A stretch of DNA of 64,000 bases, from assembly GCF_954871325.1 (NCBI RefSeq), contig NC_088777.1, forward strand, positions 37,425,366 to 37,489,365. Direction: 5' to 3'. Positions 31,346 to 43,737 of the stretch are shown one piece after another. Origin of the DNA: Gordionus sp. m RMFG-2023. Its lineage: Eukaryota; Nematomorpha; Gordioida; Chordodea; Parachordodidae. The first letter of the stretch is position 1. Every line of letters begins with the position of its first letter. Under the pieces are notes generated by a model. The model did not search any database and was not told where the DNA came from. It saw nothing but the letters and a program-made list of their open reading frames with translations. Made by a program: the position numbers and the translations under genes.

Positions 31346-32363
31346 AAGTTATCATTGAGATGGGTGCGAGATGATAATTGATAAATCATGTAAATTAAAA
31401 TTTCTTTTCATTTTTATTAGATAGTACAATATTCCCTGTCCAACAATTGTAATTATATTTCTGTCTTTATTTTTTTTAACAATTAAATTTTTTTTTAAAA
31501 AATTAAAATATGCTATTTAGTTACCTATAATCTATATAGTTTTAATAGCAATTATGCCATTAATTATGAATACATAACAAAATTGTAGTTATACGTAATA
31601 TATGCAGTTTTTATCATGATTATGACACCAAAGATCATATTTTTTTATGTTTACCAATGTTCAATGATCATCTTAAAAATAATACATCTGATGATTTTTT
31701 TTTAAATCAAAATTTTTTTTGATACAAAATATCACATTGATTCCATATATCTAAAGGAATTGTAGTTAGATGTAATATATATTTTGATTGTTAATCTTTG
31801 ATAAAGAAATATATGTTTCATTTAACCCCTTATATGTTTAATTTAACCCCTGATGTGAGATGAAAAATGGTGTAGATATGGGAGTATTGATGACCAAGAG
31901 CTATTACTGAATGGAAAAGCCTGAAAAGATTATGGGAAGATGATATCAAATAACTGATGAGGAATGAAGCAAATTTTGGAAAGATTATATGAAAAATGAA
32001 GAATATCTTAGAAATTAAATGATATATTGTTTTTTTTGAGAATGTAACACGTGGCTTCTGAAGGGTCGGCGTGTTGTAGTTTTGTATTTTTGTTATGTAT
32101 TTGTGACGAAGCGTCAAGTTTACTACTAGGGAAGCAATCAAAAAAAAATTTATTTTTATTTTAGTCAAACTCAAACCATAAAAACATTAAAATTTATAAA
32201 TAAATGGTATTCGTCTTTGTTTTTGAGTATAATGATCAAGTACTGCATTATAAAAGTTATCGCTAGATTTTAAATATTTAAATATTTTGTTTTCAATCGA
32301 TATCAAAGATAGATTCGATAATCGATTTTGGCTCTTCCTGTTTCTGCAATAAGATTTAATTCT

Positions 32364-33700
32364 TTATAAAGATGAAAAACTCAGTTCTGCACTTGCTGTT
32401 GTTGAAGCCAAAGTTAAGATGAATTTGCAAAACTCATTAAAACTTTTGATCAAATCAGTGCATAATAAAAATTCAAGTATTTCATTAACATTCTTTTTCT
32501 TTCTAAATTCATCGTCCCGAAACACTACCTTTAATTCGGTTTCCAGCTTGTGTAAGTCGAAAAATTGAGAATAATTGTCGTTTAAATTATCTAATAAATA
32601 TTTTGGGAAATTATGATTAAATATTTGGAATTTACTAATATCTAACAATTCGACGAATTCGATATTTTTTAATGTATCCAACTGAAAATTAATTTCGTTG
32701 ATTATATTATCTGTTATTTTAATTATCCAATTTTTATAAAATTCTTTTGTATTGGGCAATCCGGTTCTATTACGTTTTTTATCTAAATTGTCTTCAATAT
32801 TTTCTTTTACATTTAAATTTCTCAAAAACACATCAAAGTTTTCTATGTTTGATTTAACTGAATTTCTGAAATCGTTAATACTTTTATAAGAGATATCGTT
32901 AATTTTAGTTTGAAGTATATCAAATAATAAATCAGATTCTGGAAAAATTTCTTGAATAAAATTAAAAAATTTGCATCATTTAATATATATATTTAGTAGC
33001 TGCGAGAAGTTATTAATAGAACATCATTATCCCAAACAATATCAGATTCTTCAGCAACCATACTTTCAAAAAAAACGACTAGATCCTTCAAATAATTGAA
33101 AACTGTTTGAACCAGCCGACCATTGTATTCCCATCTCGTTTGGGCTACTCGTGGTAACCTTTTTTGACATATTTATCAAATTCCGCTGTTCGCTTAGATG
33201 ATGTACTAAAAAAATGGCTAAACCAGATAAAGTTGCAAAAAAACCTTACATTTTTTAATTTTGATGCAAGATTTTGATAATATAAGATTTAACTTATAGC
33301 AAAAGCAATGAATATAAAGTGCTGAAGGATTGATGTCTCTTATTTTCGTTTGTAGTCCATGTGAATCGCCTGACATAACAACTACTATTGTAACTTTGAC
33401 CTATTAATTTTTTTATTCAAGAATTTAATGACAAATTTTGATAAAGAATTAGCATCTCGATGCATAGTAACATCGAAGAATTCAATAAATCTTTCATACA
33501 ATGTCCCGTTATTTAAAAAATATTGAAGAACTACAGCCATTTGAGATTTATTATTGATATCTGTTGTTTCATATAATATTATTGATATAAATTCCGTTTC
33601 TTCTAATCCATTTAATTTTTTTAGAGGATTATTGTAAAAAAGAAGATCAAATGTTCTTTTGTTGATGGATTTTTGGATATTGTTGGTATATGTATATAAT
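32364..33700 (-). pseudogene. hAT transposase relic (DUF4371/ZMYM1-like)
   Basis: The minus strand, in broken frames, shows EFISIILYETTDINNKSQ and MAVVLQYF near 33540-33600, which is the DUF4371 'DETTD-x-x-x-x-EQ' region. In the 155-residue frame 32364-32831 there is a hAT C-terminus ending LTLASTTASAELSFSSL. Several frameshifts and stops separate these blocks. Element ends were not found. The enzyme family is known to catalyse hAT transposition; this copy is dead. Confidence 0.8.
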
Positions 33701-34253
33701 ATATATTTTTCGAGATATATTATGATTATTTGATTTTTAATTTTTGATGATTTTATTAATTAATAAAGTGAATAAAAACTTGATTTGAAATATTCAATAT
33801 TCAGTCTGCAAATATAATATTCAATATTCCTTTTGCGACAGAAGGCAGCTCGTGATAAACATATTCAAGTAAAAGAATTCGAGGTCACAACCTGTATGTG
33901 TACATAATGAAATCAATTCAGGGTGAAGAGAGGAAATTATAAAATCGAAAACTGGTAGATATTCCTATTCGGTGAAAGTAAAGATAGAACGATACAAAAG
34001 CATGCTGATCAACTGCGAAAACGGGATGTAGCGAAAGAAATGAAGAAGTCAGAGAGGAAGAGTTGGAAATAGTTGACATTTGGAAAATGTAGAAGGACCA
34101 CCTATAGAGGGAGAAAATGATGAAAGAAAATTCGAGTCCACAGGATATATTTTCATTATCTCGAGAACTAGAAACAACTATGAGGCAGAAATCACAACGA
34201 TCGAGGAAGCCCATACATCGTCTGATTGAGGAATTTTAAAAAGTGAGGGGAAA

Positions 34254-34472
34254 TGTGATAAATGCTATATAAGATATTATTATATTAATCACTTTATATT
34301 AGTTTATTTGGATTGTATTATCATGATTATCGTATATATAATTGACGATTATAATGTGATTAAAGTGAATGCAACCAATAAAGTTGTATTATAATTTAGT
34401 ATAATATTTAAATTAAAATAAAATCAATATTCAAAAAGCTAAATTAATAATAATTAAAATATTCATTTCACA
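34254..34472 (+). repeat. Probable 3' LTR of the gypsy fossil
   Basis: Starts TGTGATAAATGCTATATAAG directly after a purine-rich tract (AAAAAGTGAGGGGAAA) and ends TTTCACA, giving TG...CA borders. About 219 bp. The matching 5' LTR was not found in the window, so the right border is tentative. Confidence 0.55.
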
Positions 34473-34473
34473 C

Positions 34474-35021
34474 TTAAAAATTATTAACTTGTTCATAGGA
34501 TTTTTATTTTGATATTAAAAATCTCTCCTCATTTAAATTGTCATTATTTATAAACTAAATTTATAATATATTTTATAAGATACAATTTACTTGTTTATAT
34601 ACACTGCGAATTAATTTTATTATAATAAATTTAAAAATATTTTTTTTATACGTGGTATAGATATAGATTACTATTTTTTGAGCATACATATATGAAAAAT
34701 ACTAATATGATTTATCAGTATATTTAAAAGAATATTTCAAATGGTTACTTTTTATCTTAATCGTACAAGTATACAAATTCTATATTCGATTAAATTGCTT
34801 TTCGAAATAGAAGGCAATGGGGAAAAATATTATCGCTGTGACGAATCATGTTCAATAGCGTTGAATTTCGCATCATTCAGCAAAACGCAGCGTAATGTTT
34901 AAAAAATTTTTACCCGAGGTCTTAGATCTACTTATGGTATTTACATTTTTTTGTTTTTGTTAACTTCTTAAATAAAATACTATTTAATATGAAGAATTAA
35001 GGCATATAAAAAAATTATTAC
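34474..35021. other. A+T-rich stretch with one weak frame
   Basis: A plus-strand open stretch at about 34790-34900 (GNGEKYYRCDESCS) is too short to judge. Nothing else seen. Confidence 0.3.
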
Positions 35022-35097
35022 CATGATCTTTGGCATTTGCCTGTGGTTCAGGTAAGCGTCTATAAATGGAGGCAAATGAGGTATGACCAAGCCAGCT
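35022..35097 (-). CDS. Candidate exon, unrecognised
   Basis: 1 nt + 25 codons: AGLVIPHLPPFIDAYLNHRQ, then MPKIM. The acceptor follows a T-rich tract (TTTTTTAAATTAG) and the donor is GTAATA. The composition is protein-like and less A+T-rich than its surroundings. Same strand as PLD, 9 kb upstream, but I could not match it to the PLD N-terminus. It could belong to PLD or to another gene. Confidence 0.35.
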
Positions 35098-35591
35098 CTA
35101 ATTTAAAAAATTATATAAAAAAATATATTAAATTCATTCAACATCAGCGCATTCATTCATTAATTTATTTATAAGATGAGGATCGTGCCTAATCTGCATA
35201 AACTTATAAATGGCTACATGCGAATTCGGCGAGGTCAATTCGGCATTTAATTAAAATTTCATATACTAATTATGTATTCTCATATTATTAATAGATTTAA
35301 TATAAAAAATAATTTATTATAAATATCCTGATATTTTGGAGGACCAACCAACCAAGTTATAATGTTGGTTCAAAAATTATTTTTATATCTATTAGAGTCT
35401 CATGCCATTTGTTATTTTTATTTCGGTAAAAAGACCAACATGTTTTAGATAAAAATTTCTTTAATTATAAATTTATAGTCTTTAATGTTATTATTTAAAA
35501 TTTTTACAAATTAGCAAATATAGTGTGGCCACTAATTATATAAAATCCCGCTTTTTTAAAATTAGATATCGGATAAAACATAATAAATTTA

Positions 35592-35832
35592 AAACGGGAG
35601 TGGAATGAAAGGTTGGCACAAAGCGTTCTATCATCGTATCATCCTTCTACTTGGAAATGTTTAGCTCTACATTTAGAGCAATCGTTTAATGAAGCAAAAA
35701 TTGAACAGTATATTACTGGTGTACTCAACCCCCGAAATCAAGAAAGGTCTATCGCGATACTGCCCAAAATATTGAATTTATTGTATCTGATTATTCGAAT
35801 CGCCCAATTATTGAATATTTAAGGTGAATCGC
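35592..35832 (+). CDS. Candidate coding remnant, unrecognised
   Basis: One frame reads LAQSVLSSYHPSTWKCLALH, LEQSFNEAKIEQYITGVLNP. A second frame continues with YRDTAQNIEFIVSDYSNRPI, IEYLR and a possible GTGAAT donor. Both halves look like real protein, but a frame change between them, with no obvious intron, suggests a decayed gene or element. Family not recognised. Confidence 0.25.
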
Positions 35833-36282
35833 TAATTTTAGTTTACAAGAATATTAAATTATTTTAAAATATACTATGCATATTCTGGATACATTTTATA
35901 AATATTAAATAAAAATTGTGGAATAAGTTAAATTAGCTTAATAATTTCATCATTATTTACTTTTTTAAATAATTAATATTTCACTTTGTTATTTTAAATT
36001 GTAATAAAACGTGCATCTAACGCTTGGGGGAAAAATGATTGGTTAAATGATCCATATCCAACCCTCATTTAAAACTGTTATATCCTACTCTAATCCTTAT
36101 ACATATTCATAAGGCTATGAATCTTTTAAAAACTATGCAAGTTGATTTTTAGTAAATCTAAATAAGTGTTAGTCTTAGAGTAAAAAAATTATTTTCACGT
36201 CAAAATTTTGTTACAATCGTTGGACATACATTTTTAAATATTATTGCACTTATCGGATTGACCACTAAATGTCCGTGGTAAC
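35833..36282. other. A+T-rich stretch, nothing recognised
   Basis: No gene or repeat partner noticed up to the miniature element. Confidence 0.4.
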
Positions 36283-36505
36283 TAGTGTTGTTAAACAGCT
36301 CGTTTTGAGCCGATTTCTAAAAGCGGCTAACTCAATATTTCATCCAGAATAATATTACTCAAGCATGAAGATTTTGTTTGTAGGAGGAACAAAGGTTTGG
36401 ACAACTATTAGCGAAATCTCGAGACTTAGGCAATATTTTTCTGGCTAAAATATTGAGTTAGCCGTTTTTAAAAATCGGCTCAAAACGAGCCGTTTAACAA
36501 CACTA
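36283..36505. mobile_element. Miniature hAT element, TAGTGTTGTTAAAC family, best copy
   Basis: 223 bp with inverted ends TAGTGTTGTTAAACAGCTCG / CGAGCCGTTTAACAACACTA, continuing inward (TTTGAGCCGATTTCTAAAAG against its mirror). Perfect 8-bp duplication GTGGTAAC at 36275-36282 and 36506-36513. No coding capacity, so it must have been moved by an enzyme encoded elsewhere. It appears to be the youngest copy in the window. Confidence 0.92.
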
Positions 36506-36513
36506 GTGGTAAC

Positions 36514-37450
36514 CAGTATATATTAACGAGGTTTTGTCATTATAGTGCCATAACATGTTGAACTTTTCACCGAAAGTATTACAACTATTAATGACAGCTT
36601 CTGGCATGAGACGAAAATAAATTTTTAAAAAAAGTTTTTGGACCTAAAAAATTCAGGATGCTATATGTATATTAAATCTATTTATAATATGAGAATACAT
36701 AATTAATAAATGATATTTTAATTTAATAAAAGCTGAATTTTCGCTGCGCCAAATTGACCGATAAAGATATACAACGATTAAATATATTAAGTAAAAGTAC
36801 GCTCTAAAGAGTAAATGCTGCTTCGCGCTATGCAATTTGAGGTTGGCATGAAGGGCTTGGAAATCTTTGTATCTTTTGTAAACATTCCATTGATACTTAG
36901 AGTGACTAAAATTTATGACGTATCTTTGAGGGAAAAAAAGAAGAATATAATATATAGTATTAAATTTTATAGATTTTAAGAATTTTCTGGTTCTAGGTCT
37001 TGATATTTAATGCGATTTATTTTTAATTTATAATAGGTATTTTTAAATAAATGTAATAAAATCATATAAATTATTTTAAAAAAACCACATTATACATTCA
37101 ATGGCATGGCCTTTCAAAGCAATATTTTAAATAATTTAGGTAATGAAATTTAAAAAACATATAACAGAAAATTTATTAATAATTTTTCTTTTCTCTTTTA
37201 CATTTTATCTTGTAAGATATTACTAGCATATACAAATTAAAATTACGATTGATGTTGCTAATCATCTTTTGATAGATAAAATCTATATTTATACTGGGGA
37301 GATGTCTTAATTTTATTTTGACTAATGGGAATAAATTTATTAGTCTATTTAGTTATATAAACTAAACTATAAAAAAAATCAGAATCAGATAACTGTAAAA
37401 AGTAGAATTAATATTTCTAATCCATTGCTTAATTTCCCAATTTTATATGG
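36514..37450. other. A+T-rich stretch, nothing recognised
   Basis: Short open frames on both strands near 36720-36830 show no family features. Confidence 0.4.
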
Positions 37451-37458
37451 TATACAAT

Positions 37459-38850
37459 TAGGTCCGTAACGATATTAAATATCAGTATCGGATCGGCTAC
37501 AATATTAGTAGGGGTGTACCGATACCAGGTTTTGGAGGCCGATCCGTTCCGATATCATTTCTTATTTTGTATTCTGTAAAGATAACAATGGTTTTAATTT
37601 TTAATTACTTTTTATTAGTATAATATCTATAATTTAACTATACCATAACTCATGTCATATTCAATTCAATTGCAATTCTAAAAGTATATAAAATAATTTT
37701 ATTGTTAAATTACTTTTAAATAATAAGTAATAACATTAATCTATAAACATAATAAGTAATAAACAATTATATAAAGAAATTTGAAATTAATATTTAAAAT
37801 AATATTTAACATTAATATATCGAAGATATCTTTTTAGAAATACCAATATTACAATTTATCAGAGGTCAGCCTGCGGCGATGGTAACTGTCAATATCACCG
37901 GCTTCCCTAAAAACAGATTCTGAAGAGATTATCGCGCACTTTTATAAACAGAATGCGCAAAAAAATAACAATATGGCAGAATGTTTATTAATTAATTATT
38001 ATTATTAAAAAAATAAACTTAAAAATGGATTTCGATTTTATTTATAAAAATAAATGATTTTAAATGTAACTTTTTTTAAAAATTTTATTTTTGTTAAAAA
38101 TGCCATTTTTTATCGAATCGGATCGGAAAATTTTATAATAGTGGCCCATAATCAATATTTTAAAATGGGTAATATATCGGCCCGATCCGATATAAAATAT
38201 CGGTACATCCCTAGATATTAGACTTTAAAAGAATATCGGATAGGCCGATATTTTTTCTATTTTTATTTTTGAATTTATTTCCGTTTCTCATATTCAAAAC
38301 TCTCATAAAAAGGTGTTAGGGAAGGTGGCACTCATAAAATAAAAATCATGCGAATTTAAATTTCATTAATTTAACAAGATATCAATATTTATCTCCAAAT
38401 TTTAATTATTCTATATTTCATTATTTTATTTTATTAATTGATATTTTATTTGTTTTTACTTTTTATTCAAAAGATACATAGTTTGTTATACAATAAGAAT
38501 ATATACTATGTGCTAGCATATAAATTTATATTTTATTTGTATTATTAAAGCTAAATTAGATAAGTGAAAATTTGATCATTATTAATAAAAAGAATATGGA
38601 ATTATATGTATAATTATTCTTTAAGAATTATCTTGATAAAATAAGACATTAGTTACTATTTATAAATACAAATTTAAAGATAAGACATATTTTTTAAAGT
38701 TTTAAAACTGATATTTTTTTTGATTTATAAGAGCCAGACAGATTTTTATTATATCATCTTAAAAAAATCAATGGAATTATCGGTATCGGATAAGTGCCGT
38801 TTGAAATAAATATCGGATAGGTGAAAAATTTGTGGATCGGTGCAGCCGTA
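37459..38850. mobile_element. Outer hAT-type element (host of a nested element)
   Basis: 1392 bp bounded by TAGGTCCGTAACGAT and (reverse complement of right) TACGGCTGCACCGAT, matching at about 10 of 15 bases. Perfect 8-bp duplication TATACAAT at 37451-37458 and 38851-38858. The inner edges share ATCGGATAGG / GATCGG motifs. It has no transposase of its own that I can see outside the nested element at 37509-38213. Confidence 0.75.
37509..38213 (-). mobile_element. Nested hAT remnant (TAGGGGTGTACCGAT ends)
   Basis: 705 bp with inverted ends TAGGGGTGTACCGATACC / (reverse complement) TAGGGATGTACCGATATT. The flanks AATATTAG / GATATTAG agree at 7 of 8. A minus-strand scrap at about 37855-37950 reads SSESVFREAGDIDSYHRRRL, then TSDKL, the hAT C-terminal dimerisation motif. 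It inserted into the outer element, so it is the younger of the two. Confidence 0.85.
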
Positions 38851-38858
38851 TATACAAT

Positions 38859-39814
38859 TCAATATATAAAAAATTTTACACGTTAGGATTGAGTAGATTT
38901 CCTTTAGGCATGTGAATGTAATGAGATATCCGGACTTCTATGGAACAGTTAGGCAACCATACTTGCTTCCGCATGCGAAAAAACATGGGCTGACTTATCA
39001 TTGCAAAAGGAAGGATAGATGGAGCTAAAAATATTTCAGATAATTTAAATGTAATACTATTCCTTTTACTAAAATTGCCTAAAATTTTTGTTGTTTGGGG
39101 ATGATTTAAGCCTCTATTAGTTCCTATAACTCAATTATTTTAAAAATGTTAGGAATGAACTAAGTAACAATATAACTTAACGTAAAATTTTCGTTATTTT
39201 AATGATTTTACAGCTTAAAAAAAATTTGCTGCAAATATATATGACTTATAAAACTGGCCTCACATATAATTTTTTCAAATTTCAGCTTCAAATGCGATTA
39301 ATTCTTACACGGGTGTACCCATTTTAAAATGCAACTGCCATTCACTCGAATATATCGATACTCAGTATCATTGCATTTCTGGTTTCCATAATTCATATAT
39401 AGTTTTGACAATATAATTGTTATATAAATTTTATTTTCCTACGTTTTTTTGTTTTTTTTATTATAATATGGAAGATTGGGAATAAGTGGCCATGTTTTTG
39501 CTCGTGTCAGATAAAAGGTTCAAAGATTGCTTTTATTAAAAATTTAGTATTAATCTGTAGCTCAAAAATTAATCGATAAAATAAAAATTGAAATCTAAGC
39601 TCTTTGTAGTAGTTTAATTTAATTTAGACAATAATTTTTTGGCAAGTCAACCCCGTACTTAGGTTCCGCTTTTTTTAACGAATATAGCATAAAGTTGAAT
39701 ATAAAATATTATAAAATAATCCCTGAACAAAAATTAAAAATATATAAAACGAGATTTTTACTCAGCTATGCCATATTTTATTATATAGTGTTAATCAATC
39801 ATATAAATTAGAGA
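38859..39814. other. A+T-rich stretch, nothing recognised
   Basis: No gene or repeat partner noticed. Confidence 0.4.
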
Positions 39815-40219
39815 TCAGCAAAGCAAAGCCGAGGGCCGGGCCTGAATAGTAAAAAATTATAATGACCCGGGACGAGCTAAAGTTACAACGATCTGGGCAA
39901 TTAGTACATAAAGGTTTTTCGGGCCGGAAAATTTATAACTAAAAAATCAGGCAGGCCCTCGCAATTCTGATTTATCATCAAACTTTAAAAGACCAGCCCC
40001 AGCATTAAAATATTGATATAATTTTTTTATTAAGCAGAAACCTGCAAGACCCGCCGGTATTTTGATTATTTTAAATATACCCAGGCCGGACCTGGCCTAA
40101 ATTTTTTTTAAATACCCGGACAGGGTGTGAAAATTATTTTTTTAAGAAACTCGAGGTGGGCCAAAAAAAAATTGAAAAATAAATCAGCGCCGGGCCGTGC
40201 AAATGTCAGCAGGTCTCTG
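39815..40219. repeat. GC-motif miniature repeats (degraded, two adjoining)
   Basis: 39815-39975 carries AGGGCCGGGCCTGAATAG and CGGGCCGGAAAA motifs. 40035-40219 begins CAGAAACCTGCAAGACCCGC and ends GTCAGCAGGTCTCTG, so it is a degraded member of the CAGAGACCTGCAG family. Flanks of the second (TTATTAAG / ATTTCAAG) agree at 5 of 8 only. Confidence 0.55.
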
Positions 40220-40299
40220 ATTTCAAGAATAGTTTTATTTTTATTGATGCTATTGAAAATAAATTTCATTGTATTTTAAGAGATGTCTAACTAAAATAT

Positions 40300-40536
40300 C
40301 AGAGACCTGCAGAGGTACTATTTGCACGACCCTGCCCGGTTTTTTTTTTAAAAAATTTTCAGACCCGCCCGGTTTTATTTAATATTTATTTTTGATTTTT
40401 ATAGCTAATAATGGCGATTTCAAATATTTGGCTTTAAAATATCCGGCCCGGCCGGGATATTTTTTTTAAAAAATTTTCAGCCCGCCCGGGTATATTTAAA
40501 AAATTAAAATCATCGGGCCGGGCCTGCAGCTCTCTG
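40300..40536. mobile_element. Miniature hAT-like element, CAGAGACCTGCAG family, copy 2
   Basis: 237 bp, inverted ends CAGAGACCTGCAGAGG / CCTGCAGCTCTCTG, internal CCCGGCCGGG motifs. The flanks TAAAATAT / TAAAATAC agree at 7 of 8. Together with the copy at 1580 this supports 8-bp, hAT-type duplications for the family. Confidence 0.8.
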
Positions 40537-40544
40537 TAAAATAC

Positions 40545-41330
40545 TAAGTCAAAATATAGTAAATTGACAAAAGATTCAAGTTATTTAAGATATGATCTCA
40601 TTACAAATACACAAAACAGATATCAAACAAAACTGATTTATAAAACGGTTATTGCAGAAAAAAAATGGATAGCCATAGAAAAAAGATATAGGAGCCTTTA
40701 ATTCACATTAGGAAAAAGTTAGATATTTAACTGAAAATTCATAATTTTAACGGGTCAGGCCTGATTTTTAATAAAAATTCTACAGGGAAGACTGGACAAT
40801 TTATGAAAAAATTCTTAATAGACAGAAATGGGTCCGGTCGAGCCTGGATTTGAATAATTTAATATATAAAAAGTTAAGGGGGTAGCCAGTCAACACCTCT
40901 GACCAATTAATTAAATCCCCAACATAATAACATATGATATAAAATAAATATAATTGTTTCTAGACTCCAACAAAATTGAAATAATCTTAATGAATAGAAT
41001 AAATATAAGAATATTAATGTTATCAAACTATCCTAATTATATAAAAATCTAAGCCGAAATGGATTAAAAGTGGAATCTATTGTTATGATTATGAACCTAA
41101 TCGTAACCGAGCCGTGATGGCTAAATTTAAACAGCCGGAAATTAATCTAACCATTGGTTTAGGTCGTCCCTTCTCAAAATAAAACATTTGTCGAGGAGAT
41201 TTTTGAATAAAATTTTTTTTAAAAAAATATCTACAAGATTTTATCTTTTATAGGAAGGTTAAATTCGTTAAAAAAAATAAACTTACTAATTACTTTATAA
41301 TAAATATTAGAAAATAATGTATATGCAATG
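40545..41330. other. A+T-rich stretch, nothing recognised
   Basis: Weak GGTCAGGCCTG / GGGTCCGGTCGAGCC motifs at 40755-40850 may be another worn GC-motif repeat. Confidence 0.3.
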
Positions 41331-41661
41331 ATACTTATTGGAATGGCATCGATGTTAAAATCTGATGGGAGAGACAAACTTGCTTATATAAAATAATTAT
41401 TTACCTTTTTGAAATAACCAAATTTTAAAGTAGGAAAAAAAATTTGGGACCAAATTTTAAAGTAAAAAAAAGAGTTTGTGATTTTTATAAACCGTCAATC
41501 TCATTAGGCTATTTTAACGATTATTTTTATCATGCGATCTATCATAGTAAATTACTCGTACGACAAAATACGCGTTTATTTTTGTGCAAGGACACTCCTA
41601 TTAAAATATGTTTTTATTCGTTTCCCTTATAATAGTTTTTCAAAATTTTATATTATTTTAC

Positions 41662-41784
41662 TTGGAGGTGTCAGATCCTCAATTTCTGCTTTACAAACTC
41701 TATCAGAATTACTGCCACTGGGAATGGTTGAGTTAATCAATTGAGAAATCGTGTTCATTAGTGTCGGAGGGAGAAAAACGTTGA
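41662..41784 (-). CDS. Candidate exon of a membrane-protein gene
   Basis: 2 nt + 40 codons + 1 nt: NVFLPPTLMNTISQLINSTI, then PSGSNSDRVCKAEIEDLTPP. Acceptor ATCTAG, donor GTAAAA. Its phase (1 in, 1 out) fits the exon ending at 51981 on the same strand, giving FWC|VNVF across a 9.9 kb intron (inference). A possible 27-bp next exon at 41335-41361 (FNIDAIPI, acceptor CTCTCCCATCAG) also keeps phase 1. Family not recognised. Confidence 0.45.
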
Positions 41785-43735
41785 CTAGATATAAATGTTA
41801 CATGAATCTAACATTTGAGAAATCGTGTTCATTATTTATGAATTCGTCTAAATAAAATCTTGACTAGAAGATATGGATGTGATTTTGAGGAATAAATTTT
41901 CAATACCCCTTTATTACATTCGTTTTGTTTAATTTTGAAGAACAAATTATGATCGTTAATTTATTACTAAATACATTGACAAATTAAAATAGAATAAGTG
42001 ATTCTGGGAAGATTGAACGGATTTATGAATATAAAAGTATTACATGTTCCTTTTGAATAGGTAATTTTTTTTAGTTAATTCGATATTTTTTCGTAAAAAT
42101 TTTTTATCTATATTTTTTTTCCATGTATTTATCGGTTTTATAGATATATATTTTAATAATTAATCAATAAAAAAAATTATTTCCATTATTGCACAATAGC
42201 GAATTTGAAAAATAAGGTTTTATAGATGACTTTTTTTTTTACTAGTAGAGAATGCTTAATTAGGTAATAAAATTTGAGAATTTTAACGATTTATTTTTTT
42301 CTAAATTAAAATAAATACTTTAAATTTTTTGCTAATAAAGCATCTTAAAATTCAACTATTTTAAAATCTGAATTATAGTATTTAATTAATATATAAATTT
42401 AATAAATTATAGGAAAAAAAATTTTAAGTGATTATTTATTTGCTTTTTCAATCTATTGAAGCACCTTGATATTATTTGTCTGATTGCACTTTGTTTATTT
42501 TAAGAAATAAAAATAATTTTAAAATATGTTTTAAAAGAATTTCATTATAGATATTATTGGAATTGTAAAGGAATGTGAAGTTCGGAATTTTGCAAGTCCC
42601 TTTTGAACACTGAGCATCTAAAATTGTAAGCAAAAATGCACAAAATATTTGTAAAATATAATTAACAAAATAAATAATATTTAAAAAATTTATATAAATA
42701 TTGATATTTGTTTCAAGGGAAAATATTTTTTTATGTTTTGTTTATTATTTTCACATAATCAATATATATAAAATGCTAATTATTCAAACAAAGAATAAAT
42801 AGTGTAAAGGTCACATAATTTAATTTTTATAATCATAAATTTCATATTTTTATAATTTGCTATAGTAATATAAATAAATTTATAACTTACAAAATAGGGA
42901 TTAAAATAATAAAATATTTTATTTGACCTATGCTAAATTAAGGACATAATGATGGAATAGGTAATTATTTTATTTATCAAATTAATTTTATTTTAAAACA
43001 TATAAACAATTGGAGAAATGAAATTTTATAATTTATACATAGATGTTTCTATTATCTGTAAATCCCACTATGCTTTATGATTTTGTAATTATTTCCTTAC
43101 ATTAATCTAGGACTTGCTATATAGGAAGGTTATGTAAATTATACAGAAGCCTATCTTCTGTATAATTATATTAATTTTTTGACAATGATAGAAACAAACC
43201 TCATAACCAAATAAGGAAGCATATTAGGGGTGGCACTAAAAACCTACCACAAATCATGGTTGTACTTACATCTCTAACAAAAATGACTAGTAAGTGGTTG
43301 AACATAGTTTGAAACTAGGGTTAAGTTATTCCATAATAAAGCAGAGTAATAGTTTGTTTGAAAGGGACTTATTAGTGCTTTTTTGTGTTATTTATTTTGA
43401 ATAGTTTTTAAAATATTTTATTGTATTTGATAATATAAAGAATTTGGGATATTAATTTCAGCTAGTGAAGTAATAGTAGATACTTACTGTAATCGAATCT
43501 CAGGCCCTATATTATCATTCACGGTGTATTTGTAAGGTTAATAATGCTTACTACCAAGTGAATGTATGGAAATATTTTAAATACCAATCTAATTTGCTAA
43601 ATACCGACCAAAATTTATTAAAATGTAATAAGACCCTTATTATTTAATATATTAATACGGAATCACGTGGTCGAGTCCGGCCTCCTATATATTATCCCCC
43701 CCAAGGATGGAACCACCAAGTTAGAATAAGAAAAA
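41785..43735. other. A+T-rich stretch, nothing recognised
   Basis: A near-duplicate AGAAATCGTGTTCATTA occurs at about 41743 and 41819. Otherwise no gene or element. Confidence 0.4.
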
Positions 43736-43737
43736 AA

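Larger units (their letters stand above)
29294..34473 (+). mobile_element. Ty3/gypsy LTR retroelement fossil
   Basis: A broken plus-strand copy lacking its 5' part. Recognisable parts are: RNase H region (about 29294-29620, with SRTL, NYAPIER and LRTDH); an integrase N-terminal HH-CC-like stretch (about 29890-29965); integrase core (about 30535-30980, WERIHLDFAG); the region after integrase (about 33810-34235, HADQLR); a purine-rich tract at 34241-34253; and a 3' LTR beginning TGTGATAAATGC. It carries many breaks and at least two insertions, a LINE fragment (29966-30475) and a roughly 2.8 kb stretch with a hAT relic (31.0-33.8 kb). It looks old. Confidence 0.8.
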
